From Agromyces atrinae (GTDB lineage: Bacteria > Actinomycetota > Actinomycetes > Actinomycetales > Microbacteriaceae), in NCBI RefSeq assembly GCF_013407835.1, contig NZ_JACCBI010000001.1, forward strand, positions 558,001 through 622,000: DNA of 64,000 nucleotides, given 5' to 3'. The notes under the pieces were generated by a model. The model made no database searches. It worked only from the letters and a program-made list of their open reading frames with translations, and was not told the DNA's origin. Position 1 is the stretch's first letter. Every line of letters starts with the position of its first letter. The translations under genes were made by a program, and so were the position numbers. This document shows, piece after piece, positions 28,707-35,970 of the stretch.

Positions 28707-29957
28707 GTGTCAGACACTTCCGGTACGACGGCGTCAGCCGAATCCCCGGAGACCCCGAAACCGCTGCGCGTCCTCATCGGCGCCGACACCTTCGCTCCCA
28801 ACGTGAACGGAGCCGCTCGCTTCGCGGAGCGGCTCGCCGCCGGTCTTGTCGCTCGCGGACACGAGGTGCACGTCATGGTTCCGGCTGCGAGCCGCAAGCA
28901 CGGAACGTGGCCGGAGGTGTACGAGGGACAGACCGTCACGGCTCACCGTCTCTACAGCTGGCGCTGGTACCCCCACGACTGGCTGCGCTTCGCCATGCCG
29001 TGGCGCATCAAGCAGAACAGTGCCCGCGTGATCGACGAGGTCAAGCCCGACGTGGTGCACTTCCAGTCGCACATCATCACGGGCCGCGGTCTCGGCATCG
29101 AGGCGCAGAAGCGCGGCATCCGCATCATCGGCACGAACCACTTCATGCCCGAGAACATGCTCGAGTTCACGCTCCTGCCCAAGGGCTTTCAGGAGTGGGC
29201 CGTCGGGCTCGCCTGGAAGGCCGCGCGTCGTACGTTCGGTCGCGCCGAGGCGGTCACGACTCCGACGCGGAAGGCCGCGGACTTCCTCGAGAAGCACACC
29301 GGCCTCACCGGCGTCCACGCGATCTCGTGCGGCATCGACGCCGACAACTACTCCCCGAACTGGGAGCCGCGCACCGAGAACCGCATCCTCTTCGTCGGCC
29401 GCGTCACGGGCGAGAAGCAGATCGACGTTCTGTTGCGCGCACTCACGCTCCTTCCCGCCGAACTCGATGCGACCGTCGAGATCGTCGGCGGCGGCGACCA
29501 GATGAAGAACCTGCAGCAGCTCGCCGTGACTCTCGGCATCGCCGACCGCGTCGTCTTCACGGGCTACGTCACCGACGAAGAACTGCGCGAGGCCTACCAC
29601 CGCGCTACCGTGCTCGCGATGCCGTCGATCGCCGAGCTGCAGAGCATCGTCACGATGGAGGCCATGGCCTCGGCCCTTCCCGTCGTTGCGGCGAACGCGA
29701 TGGCGCTGCCCCACCTCGTGCACGACGGCGAGAACGGCTACCTCTTCGAGCCGAGCAACGCGCAGGACCTCGCCGACAAGCTGAAGGTCGTGCTCGAGGC
29801 GAGCCCGGAGGAGTTCGAGCGCCTCAAGAAGGAGTCGATCCGACTCATCGCGGCGCACGACATCAACCGCACCCTCTCGACGTTCGAGAGTCTGTATCGC
29901 GGTGAGCCGGTGGCCGATCCGGTCACCGAAGACGCGTCGGCCACTCGCTCGGAGTGA
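28707..29957 (+). CDS. GT4-family glycosyltransferase (GT-B fold)
   Basis: The protein (416 aa) has an N-terminal acceptor domain beginning RVLIGADTFAPNVNGAARFAERLA and a C-terminal Glycos_transf_1 domain. The latter contains NRILFVGRVTGEKQIDVLLRAL and the nucleotide-sugar EX7E-like segment PSIAELQSIVTMEAMASALPVV. Such enzymes transfer a sugar to lipid or glycan acceptors, for example phosphatidylinositol mannosides or trehalose-type glycolipids. The donor and acceptor cannot be assigned. GTG at 28707 is chosen for its ribosome-binding site GAGGAAC; the protein is cytosolic or membrane-associated. Confidence 0.88.
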   Translation: MSDTSGTTASAESPETPKPLRVLIGADTFAPNVNGAARFAERLAAGLVARGHEVHVMVPAASRKHGTWPEVYEGQTVTAHRLYSWRWYPHDWLRFAMPWRIKQNSARVIDEVKPDVVHFQSHIITGRGLGIEAQKRGIRIIGTNHFMPENMLEFTLLPKGFQEWAVGLAWKAARRTFGRAEAVTTPTRKAADFLEKHTGLTGVHAISCGIDADNYSPNWEPRTENRILFVGRVTGEKQIDVLLRALTLLPAELDATVEIVGGGDQMKNLQQLAVTLGIADRVVFTGYVTDEELREAYHRATVLAMPSIAELQSIVTMEAMASALPVVAANAMALPHLVHDGENGYLFEPSNAQDLADKLKVVLEASPEEFERLKKESIRLIAAHDINRTLSTFESLYRGEPVADPVTEDASATRSE

Positions 29958-30007
29958 ACCGAGGCGGCACACGCTCGCGGGTCGCCGACCAAGCGTTTCT
30001 CCTCCGG

Positions 30008-30013
30008 TACTCT
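30008..30013 (+). promoter_or_regulatory. -10 element of the CAT tRNA
   Basis: TACTCT at 30008-30013 ends 15 bases before the tRNA 5' end. No convincing -35 was found. Confidence 0.35.
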
Positions 30014-30028
30014 GATCACTGTGCCCGA

Positions 30029-30103
30029 GGGGCGGTAGCCAAGCTGGTTAAGGCAGCCGGCTCATAACCGGCCGATTCGTGGGTTCAAGTCCCACCCGCC
30101 CTA
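30029..30103 (+). tRNA. tRNA with anticodon CAT (elongator Met, or Ile2 with lysidine)
   Basis: The acceptor is GGGGCGG/CCGCCCT (terminal G-U), the anticodon stem GCCGG/CCGGC and the anticodon CAT at 30063-30065. The D arm has GCC...GGTTAAGGCA, the T loop TTCAAGT, and the discriminator is A. CCA is not encoded. The initiator is excluded because the three G-C pairs with an unpaired first position typical of tRNA-fMet are absent. The choice between Met and Ile2 cannot be made from sequence alone. Confidence 0.9.
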
Positions 30104-30114
30104 CTCCGCACGCA

Positions 30115-30155
30115 CGGTCACGCCCCGCCGCACTCGATTCGGTGGGGCGTGACCG
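30115..30155 (+). terminator. Hairpin terminator after the CAT tRNA
   Basis: CGGTCACGCCCC (30115-30126) pairs perfectly with GGGGCGTGACCG (30144-30155) across a 17-base loop. There is no T tract, as is common for actinobacterial terminators. Confidence 0.6.
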
Positions 30156-30188
30156 CGTCGTGGCCGGTCGCTCTCGATTCCGGGCCGA

Positions 30189-30194
30189 TACCCT
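30189..30194 (+). promoter_or_regulatory. -10 element for the small membrane protein gene
   Basis: TACCCT at 30189-30194 is six bases before the ATG at 30201, identical to the leuA leader arrangement. Confidence 0.5.
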
Positions 30195-30200
30195 CGACGT

Positions 30201-30323
30201 ATGAACTTCGACACTCCCGGCGGCATCGTGCTGATCGTGCTCGCCGTCGTCTCGATCCTCGGGGCGCTCACGCTGACGGTCATGCACCTCGTGCGCACGT
30301 TCCGCGACGACGACGAGGACTGA
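30201..30323 (+). CDS. Small 40-residue single-helix membrane protein
   Basis: A short frame with an ATG placed six bases after a good -10 hexamer. The peptide has a six-residue polar start, one hydrophobic helix (about 8-31, IVLIVLAVVSILGALTLTVM) and a cytosolic tail HLVRTFRDDDED rich in Arg then Asp/Glu. Promoter spacing, the charge pattern and codon use like neighbouring genes support it being real. It ends at the base before the stop of the convergent zinc-ribbon gene. No function is known; it may associate with a membrane complex. Confidence 0.65.
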   Translation: MNFDTPGGIVLIVLAVVSILGALTLTVMHLVRTFRDDDED

Positions 30324-31082
30324 TCAGACCGCGGCGGGCGCGACTGCGAGAGCGTCGACGGCGGCATCGCCTCGGATCTCACGCATGAGTCGCACGACCT
30401 CGTCGACCGCTGCCACGGTCAGGCCCTTGCAGACGACGCTGTAGGGCCCGAGGGGCTCGAGCCCACCGGCGCGCACGCGGATGATCTCCCAGCCGACGTC
30501 GCGCAGGGCGTCATCCTTCTCGATGTCGGAGGCCTCCTTCAGGCCGCGGTGCCAGCGCCGGGCCTTGCCGGGATCGTCGTACTCGACGGCGATGCGCAGC
30601 TGGGGAACGAGGATGTCGGGCCAGACCTCCTGCTGCCCGTAGAACATGCGGCGGATGCGCACGGCGTTGACCTTGTGGTGCAGTCTGATGCGTTCGCCGA
30701 GCAGGATCTTGAGCCTCTGCTCGGTCTGCGACGTCGCGGTTCGGAGACCCGGCTTCATGTACGCGACGCCCGCCTCGCGCTGGGAGGACGGCCCGGCCGC
30801 ATTGGCCTTGCACTTCGCACAGCTCGGGCCGGTGAGCACCTCACGGATGGTCGCCTCGTACCGGTCGTGACCGCGCGCACAGCGCCACTCGTACACCGCA
30901 CCGATGCGCGTCTCGGCGGCGAGCGACGCGCGGTACGGCGGCGCGACCTTCGAGAGGAGTTCGCCGCGCGAGCGCTGGGTCTCGGCGATGAGCATGCAGA
31001 GCGGGCACGCGCGCGACAGTGAGAGCACCCCGGCATCGCCCGCCCGTGCCCCGTGCCCGCAGCGGAAAGCGACCGCGACCAT
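30324..31082 (-). CDS. Zinc-ribbon protein with a restriction-endonuclease-like (Vsr/DUF559-type) domain
   Basis: I do not recognise a named gene. The 252-residue protein has two zinc-binding clusters near the N-terminus: FRCGH...CPLC (C8, C26, C29) and WRCARGH...CAKC (C68, H72, C88, C91). These resemble treble-clef 'probable zinc-ribbon' domains. After a region with SQTEQRL (E121) comes a nuclease-like core WPDILVPQLRIAVEYD (D156, E167, D169), followed by DIEKDDALRDVGWEIIRVR (K189). This matches the pattern of Vsr/DUF559 endonucleases. It is divergent from a DNA-polymerase-like gene 109 bases away, hinting at DNA repair or defence. Activity is inferred. Confidence 0.6.
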   Translation of the reverse strand: MVAVAFRCGHGARAGDAGVLSLSRACPLCMLIAETQRSRGELLSKVAPPYRASLAAETRIGAVYEWRCARGHDRYEATIREVLTGPSCAKCKANAAGPSSQREAGVAYMKPGLRTATSQTEQRLKILLGERIRLHHKVNAVRIRRMFYGQQEVWPDILVPQLRIAVEYDDPGKARRWHRGLKEASDIEKDDALRDVGWEIIRVRAGGLEPLGPYSVVCKGLTVAAVDEVVRLMREIRGDAAVDALAVAPAAV

Positions 31083-31191
31083 CTCAGATCCTCTCGTCGC
31101 GGCGACCCCGCGCGGGTACAGAAATCAGCATGGCGACATCCTGCAATCCACCACCGACATTCGTGTCGGAGGTGGGCGGGAGAATGGACGA

Positions 31192-32904
31192 GTGCAGATC
31201 GTCGTCGGACGCCTCGGACGGGAGCGCATCGCCCTTCACACCTTCGACGACGGCGGCTCTCTCGTCGCGACCTCCGAGGTCGCCGACGACGGCTTCGCCG
31301 CCCATGCTGCGCGGGCCGAGGCCGACCGACCCCGCTGGGTCTGGAACGACACCGCGCACTGGTACCCCGTGCTGCTCGCCGCGGGCGTGCGCGTCGAACG
31401 CTGTCATGACCTCCGGCTCTCCCATGCGATCCTCCGCGACTCGGCGCTCACCCTGCCCACCGATCGACCTCGCGACGCGTGGGACGCGCCCATCGTCGCC
31501 GAGCTGACGCCCCATCGTCAGGGCGAGGCGCTCTTCGACCTCGACATCCCTCTCGACTCCCCGACGTCGACGGATGACGCGCGCGAGACGCTCGCGGAGT
31601 TCGAACGTCAACGCGAGCGACTCGCGTCGAGCGCCGACCCCGGGCGTCTGCGGCTGCTCCTCGCCGCCGAATCCGCCGGTGCGCTGATCGCCGCCGAGAT
31701 CCACGCAGCAGGCCTGCCGTGGAGCGCGACGGTGCACGATCGGGTGCTGAGCGATCTGCTCGGCGATCGCCCCGCACCCGGGCGCAAACCGGCGAAGATG
31801 GAGCAGATCGCCGATGTCGTGCGCGAGGCTCTCGGCGACGAGACGGTCAACCTCGACTCCCAGCAGAAGCTCCTCCGCGCGCTCGGCCGTGCGGGCATCC
31901 CCGTCTCGACGACGAATCGCTGGGAGCTCGCCGAACACGACCACGCCGCGATCGCTCCACTCATCGCCTACAAGAAACTCTCGCGCCTGCTGAGCGCCAA
32001 CGGGTGGACGTGGCTCGACGAGTGGATCCACGACTCGAGGTTTCGGCCCGACTACGTGCCGGGCGGCGTCGTCACGGGTCGGTGGGCGACGAACGGGGGC
32101 GGTGCGCTGCAGTTGCCGAAGCAGATCCGCGCGGCCGTCGTCGCCGACCCCGGCTGGAAGCTCGTCGTGGCCGACGCCGCCCAGCTCGAACCCCGGGTTC
32201 TCGCGGGCATGGCGAGCGATCTGGCCATGGCCGAGGCCGCGCGCGGCACCGATCTCTACGCCGGAATCGTCGACAGCGGCGCCGTCGAGACGCGCGAGCA
32301 GGCGAAGTTCGCGATGCTCGGGGCGATGTACGGTGCGACGACGGGTGAGAGCGGGCGGCTCGCGCCCCGTCTCGGCCGGGTGTATCCGCGAGCGATGGGC
32401 CTCGTCGACGATGCGGCACGCACCGGTGAACGCGGGGGAGTCGTCTCGACCCTCCTCGGCCGCAGTTCACCTCGGCCGTCACCCGACTGGCGCGAGGTGC
32501 AGTCGCGGGCGACCGAGCCCGACGCGACCCCGGCCGAGGAACGTCGAGCGCGGCAGTCGGCGCGCAACTGGGGCCGCTTCACGCGCAACTTCGTCGTACA
32601 GGGAACGGCGGCCGAGTGGGCGCTCTGCTGGATGGCCGAGCTCCGGCGTCGCCTCGCCGCCCTCGACCCGGTGGATGACGCGGAGTCGAGCTCCCTCGCC
32701 GGACCGGTCTTCCGCGCGCAGCCCCATCTCGTCTACTTCCTGCACGACGAGATCATCGTGCATGCTCCCGCGCGGCACGCCGATGCCGTCGCCGATGCCG
32801 TCGTCGAAGCGGCCCGCTCGGCGGGGCGCCTCCTCTTCGGCACCTTCCCGGTCGACTTCCCGCTCGATCTCGCGATCGTCGACAGTTACGTCGAGACGGC
32901 CTGA
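31192..32904 (+). CDS. Family-A DNA polymerase-like protein ('bifunctional 3'-5' exonuclease/DNA polymerase')
   Basis: The 570-residue protein matches an actinobacterial family with a small N-terminal exonuclease-like domain and a C-terminal Pol I palm-fingers domain, without the 5'-nuclease. Motif A is VADAAQLEPR (D328). The O-helix runs R368, K372, L376, Y380 in AKFAMLGAMYG, and motif C is LHDE (H518, D519, E520). The polymerase carboxylates are kept. The exonuclease part lacks an obvious DxE motif, so it may be inactive. GTG at 31192 is preceded by GAGAAT six bases upstream; upstream in-frame ATGs would run far into the divergent gene. Confidence 0.85.
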   Translation: MQIVVGRLGRERIALHTFDDGGSLVATSEVADDGFAAHAARAEADRPRWVWNDTAHWYPVLLAAGVRVERCHDLRLSHAILRDSALTLPTDRPRDAWDAPIVAELTPHRQGEALFDLDIPLDSPTSTDDARETLAEFERQRERLASSADPGRLRLLLAAESAGALIAAEIHAAGLPWSATVHDRVLSDLLGDRPAPGRKPAKMEQIADVVREALGDETVNLDSQQKLLRALGRAGIPVSTTNRWELAEHDHAAIAPLIAYKKLSRLLSANGWTWLDEWIHDSRFRPDYVPGGVVTGRWATNGGGALQLPKQIRAAVVADPGWKLVVADAAQLEPRVLAGMASDLAMAEAARGTDLYAGIVDSGAVETREQAKFAMLGAMYGATTGESGRLAPRLGRVYPRAMGLVDDAARTGERGGVVSTLLGRSSPRPSPDWREVQSRATEPDATPAEERRARQSARNWGRFTRNFVVQGTAAEWALCWMAELRRRLAALDPVDDAESSSLAGPVFRAQPHLVYFLHDEIIVHAPARHADAVADAVVEAARSAGRLLFGTFPVDFPLDLAIVDSYVETA

Positions 32905-32905
32905 G

Positions 32906-33457
32906 TCATGCGGCGGGGCGCCGCCCTCGACGCGGCCGCTCATTCGAACGTTCGACGACGAATCGCTCACGCTCCTCGGCGTGGCGCGCTGCGTCAGCGA
33001 GCCACTCGAGCATGCGTTCCGTGCGTGCCGCATCCGCGCGGGCCGCGAGGGCGGCGAGCGGTGAGGCCGCGGGGCGTCGGTCGCGCGGGCGCGCCGCCCA
33101 GCGCGAGGTCTCGGCGGCGATGACAGCCGGGGCGTCGACCTCGGCGAGCGACAGTGCCACGAGCACGCGCTCGACCGTCTCGTCGCTCGCATCGGCCCCC
33201 GCGGCATCCGTGCCCGCGAACCACCGCTCGACGGCGGCGCGCCCCGACGGCGTGAGCCGGTGGAGCGGGAGCCCGTCGTCGGTGCTTCCCGCGGGCTCGA
33301 TGAGCTTCTGCCGGGTCAGCCGGTCGAGCGTCGCGTACGTCTGGCCGACGTTCACCTCGCGCCGCTCGCCCACACGCTGCGTGATCTCGCGGTGGAGCTG
33401 GAAGCCATACGCCGGCCCCGGAAGGAGCGCGGCGAGCAGCGAATCGCGGACGCTCAC
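32906..33457 (-). CDS. PadR-family transcriptional regulator
   Basis: A 183-residue regulator with a winged-helix N-terminus (SLLAALLPGPAYGFQLHREI, then VNVGQTYATLDRLTRQKLIEP) and a C-terminal helical domain of the Vir_act_alpha_C kind. GTG at 33457 is preferred to an earlier in-frame ATG because CAGGAGAA lies eight bases before it and residues upstream of it are not family-like. It is convergent with the polymerase gene (one base between stops). Its target is not evident nearby, so autoregulation is the simplest guess. Confidence 0.87.
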   Translation of the reverse strand: MSVRDSLLAALLPGPAYGFQLHREITQRVGERREVNVGQTYATLDRLTRQKLIEPAGSTDDGLPLHRLTPSGRAAVERWFAGTDAAGADASDETVERVLVALSLAEVDAPAVIAAETSRWAARPRDRRPAASPLAALAARADAARTERMLEWLADAARHAEERERFVVERSNERPRRGRRPAA

Positions 33458-33543
33458 GGATTCTCCTGACGCTCGACTAAAGGTATACCGAGCATAGTGT
33501 TCGCGCCTGTCGGGAGCCGCGCGCGACACGGCGAATCGCAGCC

Positions 33544-33573
33544 TTGTCATTCCCCAGGAAGATGAGGCATAAT
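33544..33573 (+). promoter_or_regulatory. Promoter of the DUF3145 gene
   Basis: TTGTCA at 33544-33549 and CATAAT at 33568-33573 are separated by 18 bases, the best -35/-10 match in the window. A leader of about 74 bases with GGAACGGAG before the ATG follows. Confidence 0.65.
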
Positions 33574-33653
33574 CGGCGTCACAGTTGAACATTCGCCAGT
33601 TTCACGTTCTGAGGTCGTAGGGGAAGACGCACCTCGAAGGAACGGAGAACACC

Positions 33654-34175
33654 ATGGCGGACGCATCCACCCGTCGCGCGCACACCGCGAGGGGTGTCAT
33701 CTACGTCCACTCGTCACCTGCGGCAATGTGCCCGCACGTCGAGTGGGCCGTCGGAAGCGCCCTCGGCGAGGGCGTCAACTTCGACTGGTCGGCGCAGCCC
33801 GTGCTGCGCGGCGCCCAGCGCGCGGAGTACTTCTGGGAAGGCCCGCAGGGCACGGGCGCGAAGATCGCGTCGGCTCTGCACGGCTGGGAGCACGTGCGCT
33901 TCGAGGTGACCGAGGACCCGACGCCGGGTAGCGACGGCATGCGCTGGATGCACACGCCCGAACTCGGAATCCACGTCGCTCAGACCGACACCGCCGGCAA
34001 CTCCGTCATCTCGGAGGACCGTGTGCGTTACGCCATGGAGGTCGCCGGGGCCGACGCCGTCGAACTGCACCGTGAGCTCCGACTCGCGCTCGGTCAGGAG
34101 TGGGACGACGAACTCGAACCGTTCCGCCACGCGAGCGATTTCGCACCCGTCGTCTGGCTGCACAAAGTGGGATAG
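33654..34175 (+). CDS. DUF3145 family protein
   Basis: The 173-residue protein matches a conserved actinobacterial family of unknown function (RGVIYVHSSPAAMCPHVEWAVG near the start and ELRLALGQEWDDELEPFRHASDFAPVVWLHKVG at the end). It has no membrane segment or signal peptide. In related genomes it lies beside the fatty-acid synthesis cluster, as here, where it is convergent with fabF across a shared terminator. It has its own strong promoter. Function is unknown; a link to lipid metabolism rests on position only. Confidence 0.9.
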   Translation: MADASTRRAHTARGVIYVHSSPAAMCPHVEWAVGSALGEGVNFDWSAQPVLRGAQRAEYFWEGPQGTGAKIASALHGWEHVRFEVTEDPTPGSDGMRWMHTPELGIHVAQTDTAGNSVISEDRVRYAMEVAGADAVELHRELRLALGQEWDDELEPFRHASDFAPVVWLHKVG

Positions 34176-34259
34176 AGACTTCGATCGCTCGGCTTGGCGC
34201 GAGAAGCGAGTGTCGGACGGCTTCCTGGCACCGCGTAAGCGAAATCCGAGGATCGAGAA

Positions 34260-34302
34260 GAAGAGAACCCCGGCCGGAGAGATCCGAGCCGGGGTTCTTC
34301 TT
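34260..34302. terminator. Bidirectional terminator between DUF3145 and fabF
   Basis: GAACCCCGGC (34265-34274) pairs with GCCGGGGTTC (34288-34297), with an inner CGGA/TCCG pair. TTCTT follows on the plus strand, and CTTCTTCTCGATC-like pyrimidines (reverse of AAGAAG) follow on the minus strand, so it can end transcripts from both sides. Confidence 0.8.
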
Positions 34303-34312
34303 ACTCCACGAA

Positions 34313-35548
34313 TCAGATGGCGCGGAACGCGGCGACGGCGTTGTGACCGCCGAAGCCGAAGGAGTTGCTGATCGCGAGCAGCTCACCGTCGCCGAGGGCC
34401 CGCGGCGACGTGACGACGTCGAGCGGGATCTCGGGGTCCTGCTCGGTGAGGTTGATCGTCGGCGGAGCGATGCGCTCGTGAAGAGCGAGCACCGTGAAGA
34501 GCGCTTCGATGGCCCCGGCTCCGCCGAGGAGGTGACCGGTCGAGGCCTTCGTCGCGGTGACGGCGATGTCATCGAGGCCCGCGCCGAACACGCGCCGCAG
34601 CGCGTTGTACTCGGCGATGTCGCCGACGGGCGTCGACGTCGCGTGCGCGTTGATGTGCTTGACGTCGGCGAGGGTCGCGCCCGCGCCTTCGATAGCGGCG
34701 ATCATCGCGCGCGCCGCAGCCGAGCCCTCGGGGTCGGGAGCGGTGATGTGGTACGCGTCGCTCGTGACGGCACCGCCGAGGACCTCGGCGTAGATACGAG
34801 CGCCGCGCGCCTTCGCGTGCTCCTCGGTCTCGAGGACGAGCGCCGCAGCGCCCTCTCCGAGCACGAAGCCGTCGCGCGTGACGTCGTAGGGGCGTGAGGC
34901 CGTCGTCGGGTCGTCGTTCCGACGCGAGAGCGCCTGCATCGCGGCGAATGAGGCGATGGGCAGCGGGTGGATCGCGGCTTCCGAACCACCGGCGATGACG
35001 ACATCCGCAAAGCCCTGCTGCAGGTGGTCGTACGCGTTGACGATCGCTTCGGTGCTCGAGGCGCACGCGGAGACGACCGTACGGATGCCGGCACGGGCGT
35101 GCAGGTCCATTCCGATCGCCGCTCCCGGCCCGTTCGGCATGAGCATCGGAACCGTCATGGGCAGCACGCGGCGGGGGCCGCGCTCGCGCAAGGTGTCCCA
35201 CGCGTCGAGCAGCGTCCAGACGCCGCCGATGCCGGTCGACCAGTCGACGGCGAGACGCTCGGGGGCGACCTCGGGGGCGCCGGCGTCGGCCCAGGCCTCA
35301 CGGCCGGCGATGAGGGCGAACTGGCTCGACGGGTCGAGTCGCTTGACTTCGTGGCGCGCGAGCACGTCAGCCGAGGGAACCTTGGCCTGTGCCGCGAACG
35401 TCACGGGGATCTCGTACTTCGACACCCATTCGGCGTCGATGGTGCATGCACCCGACTCGCCGGCGAGGAGGGCCTTCCAGCTGTCGCGGGCGGTTCCGCC
35501 GAGAGGCGAGGTCGCACCGATACCTGTGACAACGATCTTCTTGGTCAT
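34313..35548 (-). CDS. fabF: 3-oxoacyl-ACP synthase II
   Basis: FabF elongates acyl-ACP with malonyl-ACP in type II fatty-acid synthesis. The protein (411 aa) has the thiolase fold with the catalytic triad: C162 in VVSACASSTEA, H302 in INAHATSTP and H339 in STGHLLGG. The C-terminal glycine-rich NSFGFGGHNA is complete. It is the last gene of fabD-fabH-acpP-fabF, 84 bases after acpP, and ends at a terminator. Confidence 0.97.
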   Translation of the reverse strand: MTKKIVVTGIGATSPLGGTARDSWKALLAGESGACTIDAEWVSKYEIPVTFAAQAKVPSADVLARHEVKRLDPSSQFALIAGREAWADAGAPEVAPERLAVDWSTGIGGVWTLLDAWDTLRERGPRRVLPMTVPMLMPNGPGAAIGMDLHARAGIRTVVSACASSTEAIVNAYDHLQQGFADVVIAGGSEAAIHPLPIASFAAMQALSRRNDDPTTASRPYDVTRDGFVLGEGAAALVLETEEHAKARGARIYAEVLGGAVTSDAYHITAPDPEGSAAARAMIAAIEGAGATLADVKHINAHATSTPVGDIAEYNALRRVFGAGLDDIAVTATKASTGHLLGGAGAIEALFTVLALHERIAPPTINLTEQDPEIPLDVVTSPRALGDGELLAISNSFGFGGHNAVAAFRAI

Positions 35549-35632
35549 TCGAGGAACTCCGAGCAGAGAACGGGAAGAGGGACACGGTTGTCGTCGGGGC
35601 GGGCCGATGGCCCGTCCCGACGACAGGTCGCG

Positions 35633-35881
35633 CTAGTCCTGGGCCTTGACGATGAAGCTGACGGCGTCGCCGACGGTCTTGAGGTTCTTGACCTCTTCGT
35701 CGGGGATCTTGACGTCGAACTTCTCTTCGGCGTTGACGACGATCGTCATCATCGAGATGGAATCGATGTCGAGATCGTCGGTGAACGACTTGTCCAGCTC
35801 AACCGTGTCGGTCGCGATGCCGGTCTCGTCGTTGATGAGCTCGGCCAGGCCGGCGAGGACTTCTTCGGTGGACAATGCCAT
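35633..35881 (-). CDS. acpP: Acyl carrier protein
   Basis: This 82-residue acidic protein carries growing acyl chains on a 4'-phosphopantetheine attached to S41 in the motif DIDSISMM; the usual DSL is DSI here. The start at 35881 follows AAGGAG in the leader, and the large open frame extending upstream is a shadow of fabH on the same strand. It lies between fabH and fabF in the conserved order, with gaps of 89 and 84 bases, which often allow separate high expression of acpP. Confidence 0.97.
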   Translation of the reverse strand: MALSTEEVLAGLAELINDETGIATDTVELDKSFTDDLDIDSISMMTIVVNAEEKFDVKIPDEEVKNLKTVGDAVSFIVKAQD

Positions 35882-35970
35882 TGTTTTTCTCCTTGGGGTG
35901 TCTCGGATGACCGAGATCAGTTTAGGGGGATGGGGGTCGGACGCGTCGCGACGGGCCGCGACGACGTGGT

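Noticed and set aside
30029..30103. Initiator tRNA-fMet
   Set aside because: The acceptor end is paired (G-U) and the anticodon stem lacks the three consecutive G-C pairs of initiators (its stem is GCCGG/CCGGC), so it is an elongator-type tRNA.
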